From assembly GCF_003917135.1 (NCBI RefSeq), contig NZ_RPDI01000017.1, positions 1 to 64,000 of the forward strand: a stretch of DNA of 64,000 nt. The letters run 5' to 3'. A program made the translations under genes and the position numbers. Below the pieces are notes generated by a model. That model was not told the DNA's origin, did not search any database, and worked only from the letters and a program-made list of their open reading frames with translations. Of the stretch, positions 58,722-64,000 are shown piece after piece. The stretch is from Leucobacter chromiireducens (GTDB lineage Bacteria > Actinomycetota > Actinomycetes > Actinomycetales > Microbacteriaceae). Position 1 is the first letter of the stretch, and each line of letters begins with the position of its first letter.

Positions 58722-59591
58722 ATGTCGAATCCTGCTGCGCCGGCCGCCCCGACGGCCGAGTTCTCCCTGCTCCTGCCCGTCTACGCGGGCGACGACGCGG
58801 AGTTCCTGCGCCTCGCATTCGAGAGTTCGGTCGACCGGCAGACGCTGCGGCCAGCCGAGGCCGTGATCGTGCAGGACGGCCCGGTGCCCGCGGCGCTCGC
58901 CGAGGAGCTGATCCGGATCGAGTCGGAGAGCCCGATCCCGGTGGTGCGCGTCACCCTCCCAGAAAACCGGGGGCTCACCGAAGCGCTGAACCGCGGGCTC
59001 GACGCGTGCGCGTATCCGGTGGTCGCCCGGATGGACGCCGACGACGTGTCGCAGCCCGAGCGCTTCGCGCGCCAGTGGGCGCTGATCGAGGACGGCCTCG
59101 ACCTCGTCGGCACCGGTATGGCGGAGTTCGAGCGCGATCCCGATCAGATTTCCTCGGTGCGCACGCCGCCGGTCGGCGCTGAGCGGATCCGCGCCCACGC
59201 GCGCACGCACAACCCGTTCAACCACCCGACCATGATGTACCGCGTTGCCGCGCTCGATCGGGTGGGCCGCTATCAGCCGTTCGGCAAGATGGAGGACTAC
59301 TGGCTCGGGATCCGGCTCATCGACTCCGGCGCGCGGACCGAGAACATCGCAGAGCCGCTGCTGCGCTACCGCGTGGGCGCTGGCGCGTTCGCGCGCCGCG
59401 GCGGCTGGGCCGAGGCACGCACCGAGTGGCGCCTGCAGGGCGAGCTGCGGCGCATGGGCTTCATCTCGCGCGGCGAGTACCTGCGCAACGTGGTCATGAA
59501 GGGCGCATACCGGCTGCTGCCGGCCGGCCTGAAGCGCGTGCTCTTCCGCGGCCTCGTGAGCGGCGGGCTGCCGGGGGACCGGGCGGCCTGA
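58722..59591 (+). CDS. GT2 family glycosyltransferase
   Basis: 289 residues, GT-A fold. FSLLLPVYAGDDAEFLRLAF begins the nucleotide-sugar site. VIVQDGPVP, NRGLTEALNRGLD and the D-x-D motif ARMDADDVSQPERF follow, then MEDYWLGIRLIDSGAR in the catalytic-base position. It resembles beta-1,3-type capsule glycosyltransferases. A TAGGCT box 9 nt before ATG 58722 suggests a short or absent leader; GGTGG may serve as a ribosome-binding site. It is the last gene of the GC-rich part of the glycan region and faces the ABC exporter genes at a 23-bp gap. Confidence 0.86.
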   Translation: MSNPAAPAAPTAEFSLLLPVYAGDDAEFLRLAFESSVDRQTLRPAEAVIVQDGPVPAALAEELIRIESESPIPVVRVTLPENRGLTEALNRGLDACAYPVVARMDADDVSQPERFARQWALIEDGLDLVGTGMAEFERDPDQISSVRTPPVGAERIRAHARTHNPFNHPTMMYRVAALDRVGRYQPFGKMEDYWLGIRLIDSGARTENIAEPLLRYRVGAGAFARRGGWAEARTEWRLQGELRRMGFISRGEYLRNVVMKGAYRLLPAGLKRVLFRGLVSGGLPGDRAA

Positions 59592-59614
59592 AATCGCGCC
59601 GCCCTGGCCGTCAT

Positions 59615-60775
59615 CTAGTTCTCAGAGCTGTACGACTCGAGCACTCGCTCGTAGTCAGCTGACCCCTTCGCCGCAAAACTGAAACCCTCGTCAAGCGAGT
59701 ACCACGCAATACCGTTCTCGAAGGGCATTGCACGGACTTCGAAGTTCTCGAATCGGCCGCGAGGGCGTCCCGCCATCAGGCCCCACGGTCCTCTCGGGCC
59801 TCCTGAGCGCTCATAGGCCGAGAGGAAGACACCACGGGGGAGCCCGATAGCCTCGGATTCTGCGAGCTCGCCTGTCAGTGCCGTGATGACCCCGCGTTCA
59901 AACTCTTGGAATGTCCCAGTGGGGACCTCCTGCGATGGCCCCAAAGGGGCGCCATAGCCAGAAGGGTTGCGATCGTATACGGCGCTGAGCGGGTGAGGAA
60001 TCGGGAATTCGGGCGTGATGCCCTGCCCTCGCTGCGATCGTTCCAGCGCCTCCACCGCTTCTTCGATTGGTCCATCAAAGATCACTCGGCCATGCTCGAG
60101 AACGATGCCGCGCTCGCAGAGACGAAGCACTTGGCCGGCATTGTGACTCACAATGAACATCGTCTTCCCGCGCTCGCGAAGTTGAAGCATTCGTTCGTTG
60201 CACTTCTCTCGAAATGCTGCGTCACCAACGGAAAGCACTTCGTCGACCAGGAGTACATCAAACTCCGTATGAACTGCTACCGCGAAACCGAGACGGGCGT
60301 ACATTCCCGAGGAGTATCGCTTCACCTCGGTATCAATGAACTCTCCGATCTCGGAGAACTCGAGAATGTCATTGAACTTCGCGTCGGTCTCTTCTTTCGA
60401 CATCCCAAGAATGGCCGCGTTCAAATAGACGTTCTGGCGACCAGTGAGGTCCGGATGAAAACCTGCTCCGACCTCGATCAGGCCAGCGATCCTGCCTCGA
60501 GTGCGCACCCAACCGCCGTCTGGTGAGAGCACGCCAGAAAGAAGTTTCAACGTTGTTGATTTTCCCGAGCCATTGCTTCCCATCAACGCGACTGACTGCC
60601 CTTCGGGCACATCGAAGCTCACGCCATCAACGGCATTGAAATCGGTCGTGAGTTCCTTCCGTTTCAACGCGGCGATGAAGGTTTCCTTGAAGGAGTTCGT
60701 GTGTTTGATCTTGAACGTTTTCTTCGCCTCTGAGAAAACGATCGCGGGCTTCTGGGATTCAGAGGTTCTGGGCAA
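59615..60775 (-). CDS. Polysaccharide/teichoic-acid ABC exporter ATPase with LGFP-like C-terminal extension
   Basis: 386 residues. The ATPase (about 1-250) is of the Wzt/TagH type: Walker A MGSNGSGKST, the RGRIAGLIEVGAGFHPDLTG block specific to glycan exporters, signature RYSSGMYARLGFAVA, Walker B VLLVDEVLSVGD and switch VSHN. The C-terminal ~130 residues are not a Wzt sugar-binding beta-sandwich; GYGAPLGPSQEVPTGTFQEF and GLMAGRPRGRFENFEV resemble LGFP repeats, normally found on wall proteins. The start is TTG 60775 with GGAGG 6 nt upstream; it overlaps the permease gene by 17 nt. Base composition is clearly AT-richer than the genes before 59600. Confidence 0.87.
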   Translation of the reverse strand: MPRTSESQKPAIVFSEAKKTFKIKHTNSFKETFIAALKRKELTTDFNAVDGVSFDVPEGQSVALMGSNGSGKSTTLKLLSGVLSPDGGWVRTRGRIAGLIEVGAGFHPDLTGRQNVYLNAAILGMSKEETDAKFNDILEFSEIGEFIDTEVKRYSSGMYARLGFAVAVHTEFDVLLVDEVLSVGDAAFREKCNERMLQLRERGKTMFIVSHNAGQVLRLCERGIVLEHGRVIFDGPIEEAVEALERSQRGQGITPEFPIPHPLSAVYDRNPSGYGAPLGPSQEVPTGTFQEFERGVITALTGELAESEAIGLPRGVFLSAYERSGGPRGPWGLMAGRPRGRFENFEVRAMPFENGIAWYSLDEGFSFAAKGSADYERVLESYSSEN

Positions 60776-61625
60776 ATGAACCCTCCAGCTTTCGGAAGAC
60801 TAGTTGACCAATGAGCAAGGTGATGACGGCAAGAACGATGCCAACAAGGGTGAATGTCAAGAGTCCGTCCGGGCGTACTGAGTCAGGAGCCAGGGGGAGC
60901 CAAAAGGCGTCGTGGAACATCTCGACTGCAACGGTCATGGGGTTCACCATGTAGATGTTGTAGAGCCACTCCGGTGCGCGTTCTTGCACCATGGTCCAGG
61001 AGTAGAGCACCGGTGATGCCCAAGTTGAAAACATCAGGATGAGGTCTACAAAGTTGCGTGCATCTCGATAGGCAACGTTAACCGAGCCAAAAAAGAGACC
61101 GAGTCCGAGAGCGAAGCAGAGGATCAGAGCGACACCAACGATGAAGCCCACGACTTGCAACCATCCGATTGTCCACCCGCACGCCAGCGTTACGATGAGG
61201 AGCAAAGCGGCTTGGGGGAGGAAATGTACAAGCGCAACACCGATGGCTGACACTGGAAAGAGCGCGCGCGGGATGTAGATCTTCTTGATGAGGGAGGCGT
61301 TGTCGGTGATCGCGCTCGTGGTATTTCTGAGTGCCTCAGAGAAGAGGTTGACCGCGACGATTCCGGCGAACAAGTACACGGGGAACGCATCAATGCCTCG
61401 ACTCTGGCCCATAATGAGCCCGACAACGAGGTAGTACATCAGGAACTGAGCGCCCGGACGAACATAGGACCACACCCAGCCGAGGACTGAGCCATGGTAG
61501 CGAGTGGCGATGCCCTTTCTGAGGAGCAAAGCGAGCAGGTAGCGGTACTGGAAAACTCCGAAAAGGCCCTTGCTCTTGCCCGGAGTCTGGAACTCGGGAT
61601 CATTGAGCGCAGCTGTGTATGTCAC
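60759..61625 (-). CDS. Polysaccharide/teichoic-acid ABC exporter permease
   Basis: 288-residue ABC-2-type permease (Wzm/TagG). YRYLLALLLRKGIATRYHGS and LGWVWSYVRPGAQFLMYYLV are the N-terminal signature before TM1, about six helices follow, and the C-terminal NPMTVAVEMFHDAFW block is typical. It would carry a lipid-linked glycan across the membrane with the ATPase encoded next. I chose GTG 61625, which starts 11 nt after the upstream acyltransferase stop; a longer in-frame start at 61700 would overlap that gene by over 60 nt and adds unrelated residues. It overlaps the ATPase gene by 17 nt. Confidence 0.88.
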   Translation of the reverse strand: MTYTAALNDPEFQTPGKSKGLFGVFQYRYLLALLLRKGIATRYHGSVLGWVWSYVRPGAQFLMYYLVVGLIMGQSRGIDAFPVYLFAGIVAVNLFSEALRNTTSAITDNASLIKKIYIPRALFPVSAIGVALVHFLPQAALLLIVTLACGWTIGWLQVVGFIVGVALILCFALGLGLFFGSVNVAYRDARNFVDLILMFSTWASPVLYSWTMVQERAPEWLYNIYMVNPMTVAVEMFHDAFWLPLAPDSVRPDGLLTFTLVGIVLAVITLLIGQLVFRKLEGSFAQNL

Positions 61626-61636
61626 GACCTGTGAGC

Positions 61637-62383
61637 CTACAGTTCGTTTCTGAGCGAAGCCGCGATTGCAGCCGGATTGAGTGGTCCTTGACTGCGCCAC
61701 CAGGCGAACGCGCCGGTCAAAGCACCCAACTCTTCAGGCACCCAACCGGACCCGGTGAAGAACTCGCCTGCCGTGTAGTGCCCGAGAAGATGATCTGCAA
61801 CAGAAGCCTCGTGGCCTGCTCGCTCAACCCCCACCGAGTTCACCCCTGTGATCCGGGGTGGCGTGCCATAGACTTTCGCGAACGGGGGGACGTCTCGCGT
61901 GACGGGCGTGCCCATGCCAATCATGGCGCCGGTGGCAATCACACGACGCTGATGTACTACGGCGTTCATTCCAATATTGACGCGATCACCAATGACGCAA
62001 TGACCTCCGATGCTCACTCCAGCTGAAACGGTGCCATCTTCGCCAAGCAAGACATCGTGGGCCAGGTAGGCGCGATTCAGTACCCAACTGCGGGCACCAA
62101 CGGTTGTCGCGCGGTAGCTGCCTTGATGAATCACCGCAGATTCACGAATGACGGCGTCTGGACCTATGCTGACCCCCGCGTGATCGAGCTCCCCGGCCCA
62201 CGCCAGATTCTGCGTGAGTGAGCTCATTTCGGGCGGAGCGCCGATTTGCGCCCCAGGTCCGATCCACGCCCGATCTCCGACAGTCAGAGGCCCGAGGAGG
62301 ACTGCACCCGGGCCGACACTGACATTACTGCCGAGCTCGACACCCTGGCCGACAAAGGCGGCGGGACTAATACGAGTACTCAT
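61637..62383 (-). CDS. Left-handed beta-helix (hexapeptide) acyltransferase
   Basis: 248 residues of LpxA-like hexapeptide repeat. Isoleucine/valine-rich turns such as GSNVSVGPGAVLLGPLTVGD, AVIRESAVIHQGS, GVSIGGHCVIGDRVNIGMNAVV and a C-terminal helical part are clear. In a Gram-positive organism lipid A is absent, so it probably N- or O-acylates a nucleotide sugar for surface glycan. The neighbouring Gfo/Idh/MocA oxidoreductase supports a modified amino sugar. It shares one base with that gene (TAATG), indicating coupled translation. Confidence 0.83.
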   Translation of the reverse strand: MSTRISPAAFVGQGVELGSNVSVGPGAVLLGPLTVGDRAWIGPGAQIGAPPEMSSLTQNLAWAGELDHAGVSIGPDAVIRESAVIHQGSYRATTVGARSWVLNRAYLAHDVLLGEDGTVSAGVSIGGHCVIGDRVNIGMNAVVHQRRVIATGAMIGMGTPVTRDVPPFAKVYGTPPRITGVNSVGVERAGHEASVADHLLGHYTAGEFFTGSGWVPEELGALTGAFAWWRSQGPLNPAAIAASLRNEL

Positions 62384-63366
62384 TACAGGCTCAACGTCTC
62401 TCCGGTCTTGCCCGAGAGAATCGCGGTCTCTGCAACTCGGAGCGTCTCGAGACCTTCTCGGAGAGTAACCGTGTCTGCGCGGATTCCGAGAATTGCGTCA
62501 CGGAACGCTTCGTGCTCGGACTTCAGCGGTTCCCGCTTCTCAAGCGCGAAACGAGTGACCTCACCCTCGCTGACCCCCCGGAAGGCGGTGATCGCGTCCC
62601 ACTCGCCCTGGAAAGTACCATTCTCATAGAACGTGAGGTCTGCCGTCAGCGTATCCGCGACGAACGCTCCACGTTCTCCGGTCACGACCGTCAGACGCTC
62701 CTTGAACGGGCTCAACCAGTTCACGAGGTGATTGACGATGATGCCATTCTGGAGCTTTCCCGTCAGAGCAAGCATGTCTTCATGTTCGCGACCACTGCGG
62801 TACGTTGTCTGCGCCGAGACGGACGCGTACGGGGAGTGAGCAAGCCACGAAGTCAGATCGATGTCGTGGCTTCCCAGGTCCTTTACGACGCCTACGTCGG
62901 CGATTCTCGATGGGAACGGCCCCTGACGGCGAGTCTGAATCTGATACACCTCTCCCAGATCGCCGTGCTCGAGCCGGGTTCGCAGGCTCATCAGCGCAGG
63001 GTTAAAGCGCTCGACGTGTCCGACAGCCGCCGTGAGATTGCGTGACTCGAAAAGCTCGACGAGCCGCGTTGCGGCCTCTAGATCGTGTGCAACCGGCTTC
63101 TCGATGAGCGTATGCACGTCGGCCGCTGCGAGCGAGAGCCCTACGGGCTCGTGATAGATCGTGGGGACCGCAACGACTGCGGCGTCGATTCCTGCTGCAA
63201 TGAGATCCTCAACTTTCGAGTAGAGCGGCGTCTCGCCGGCTACGCCATGCGGGTCGCCCATCGCGTCGCAGAGTCCCACGAGCTCAACGCCCTCAATCTC
63301 ACGCAGCACCCGCGCGTGATGACGGCCCATCATTCCAAGCCCGATGAGACCAAACTTGAGGGTCAT
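62383..63366 (-). CDS. Gfo/Idh/MocA-family NAD(P)-dependent sugar oxidoreductase
   Basis: 327 residues. The Rossmann domain opens KFGLIGLGMMGRHHARVLRE, and the conserved EKPVAHDLEAA holds the Lys-Pro of the family. AVGHVERFNPALMSL and DLGSHDIDLTSWL carry the catalytic-region His. It oxidises or reduces a sugar or nucleotide sugar, plausibly a UDP-N-acetylglucosamine-type precursor. ATG 63366 has AAGGAG upstream. It is coupled to the acyltransferase gene and precedes the exporter genes, so the five co-directional genes read as sugar modification followed by export. Confidence 0.85.
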   Translation of the reverse strand: MTLKFGLIGLGMMGRHHARVLREIEGVELVGLCDAMGDPHGVAGETPLYSKVEDLIAAGIDAAVVAVPTIYHEPVGLSLAAADVHTLIEKPVAHDLEAATRLVELFESRNLTAAVGHVERFNPALMSLRTRLEHGDLGEVYQIQTRRQGPFPSRIADVGVVKDLGSHDIDLTSWLAHSPYASVSAQTTYRSGREHEDMLALTGKLQNGIIVNHLVNWLSPFKERLTVVTGERGAFVADTLTADLTFYENGTFQGEWDAITAFRGVSEGEVTRFALEKREPLKSEHEAFRDAILGIRADTVTLREGLETLRVAETAILSGKTGETLSL

Positions 63367-63434
63367 GTGTACTCCTTGCGAATCTACGCCGAACAACAGC
63401 GGCGTACTTAGTCTAGAAGATGGTGCATGTGCAT

Positions 63435-64000
63435 CTAGCACCCGGTGATTTCGTAGAGAACTGCCTCGCCCTCGCGATCGACCTCGGTAAGTGCGGTCGC
63501 ATCGGCAGAGTCGATGCCGCTGATGGTCCGATATGGTTCCGCCCGAGGCGTCTCCGGGAAGACGTAGTGTGTCCCTAAGTCCAGGACAAAACGTGCGTTG
63601 AGTTCATGGCTCAGGGAGCAGGCTTGCGGAGTTCCAGTTGCAATTCCTTCGAGCATTTCGTTGATGCGCGGGTCATACTTGCCTCCGGTGTGAGGAACCA
63701 AGACTTCTCGGTCAGCGATTGCGTATGCAAGTGCGCCCCCGTTCCAGGGGTTGTTGGCAATAACCTGCCCCTCTGGGACGTGACTCTCGAGACGTTCGAG
63801 GAGCGCTCGTTCGTCGGTGTCGAGCAGTGGAGCGGCCGCATCTGTCTCGTACTTAGTGCTCACGTACTGTACGCCAGCGAATGCCCCAGCACCTTGTGTT
63901 GCTGCGAGCAAAAAGAGTGCTCCAAAAGTAAGTCCCACAATGCGCGAAATCCGGGGATGCGGCAGAAAACGAGCGGATGAGCGCAGGCCAAGATCAAACC
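63435..64000 (-). CDS. DUF6541-like membrane protein, C-terminal part
   Basis: The reading frame is open through the right window edge, so the N-terminal membrane part lies outside. Visible are the end of a membrane helix (RIVGLTFGALFLLAATQGAG) and about 150 extracytoplasmic residues (ERLESHVPEGQVIANNPWNG, LVPHTGGKYDPRINEML, NARFVLDLGTHYVFP). Long multi-helix DUF6541 proteins with such tails are common in actinobacterial glycan clusters and may be glycan-modifying or polymerising, without a proven reaction. The gap to the oxidoreductase gene is 68 nt. Confidence 0.7.
   Translation of the reverse strand, partial: FDLGLRSSARFLPHPRISRIVGLTFGALFLLAATQGAGAFAGVQYVSTKYETDAAAPLLDTDERALLERLESHVPEGQVIANNPWNGGALAYAIADREVLVPHTGGKYDPRINEMLEGIATGTPQACSLSHELNARFVLDLGTHYVFPETPRAEPYRTISGIDSADATALTEVDREGEAVLYEITGC

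Noticed and set aside
61626-61700. Extended N-terminus of the ABC exporter permease from 61700
   Set aside because: It overlaps the acyltransferase gene by over 60 nt, and the added residues do not resemble the Wzm/TagG family N-terminus.
1-64000. Insertion sequences, integrases, prophage genes, rRNA and riboswitches
   Set aside because: Reading all frames gave no transposase, integrase or phage structural motifs, and no rRNA or recognisable riboswitch core was seen outside the single tRNA.

Overview
This 64 kb window is a high-GC, gene-dense chromosomal segment of an actinomycete. The gene order tRNA-Trp, secE, nusG, rplK, rplA, the NusG acidic N-terminal extension, the CE1758/CE1759-type flavin pair, the MoxR/DUF58/transglutaminase-like/FHA operon and the LytR-CpsA-Psr/galE wall-polymer genes all fit Microbacteriaceae. 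A Leucobacter-like organism is my best guess; no 16S rRNA is present, so the genus is inference. No IS elements, prophage genes or CRISPR arrays were found.

Layout. 1-530: end of a Maf nucleotide pyrophosphatase. 566-5405: PucR regulator divergent from a CoA-acylating semialdehyde dehydrogenase and a class III omega-aminotransferase, probably beta-amino acid catabolism. 5476-7301: MarR and MFS exporter. 7384-9951: FMN reductase, MarR and luciferase-like monooxygenase. 10097-13998: atypical ABC ATPase, YhgE/Pip membrane protein and TetR. 14077-20735: aspartate-type aminotransferase, sortase-anchored phosphoesterase, tRNA-Trp, secE-nusG and rplK-rplA. 20900-34903: seven tightly packed genes (Ser/Thr kinase, 1978-residue Ig-like/FN3 membrane protein, MoxR ATPase, DUF58, transglutaminase-like membrane protein without its catalytic Cys/His, single-span protein, DUF5684-FHA protein). 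35128-39819: PutA and a divergent LysR regulator. 39928-40623: EEP-family nuclease. 40714-46255: phosphonate locus (phosphonatase-like HAD, GntR regulator, FAD amine oxidase, PhnDCE transporter). 46297-48571: drug exporter and MarR. 48950-51821: DUF559 protein, purK, purE. 51979-64000: cell-surface glycan region (glycosyltransferases, galE, LCP transferase, sunset-domain secreted protein, ABC glycan exporter, hexapeptide acyltransferase, sugar oxidoreductase, end of a DUF6541 membrane protein). From about 59600 onward the base composition is clearly more AT-rich, which suggests a transferred glycan cassette.

How the genes work together. Most operons are classic regulator-plus-effector units, and several show palindromes exactly where a local regulator would bind. 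The kinase-to-FHA operon reads as one envelope-associated phospho-signalling and chaperone unit. Several promoters place a TANNNT -10 box 6-9 nt before ATG, as expected for leaderless mRNAs.

The most notable unexplained structure is a family of five intergenic palindromes. Each is exactly 71 bp (28-bp arms, 15-nt loop), and one copy carries paired compensatory changes. Other points of interest are the inactive-looking transglutaminase fold, the non-canonical ABC ATPase paired with YhgE, an exporter gene whose only well-placed start is ACG, and a glycan-export ATPase with an LGFP-like C-terminal extension.
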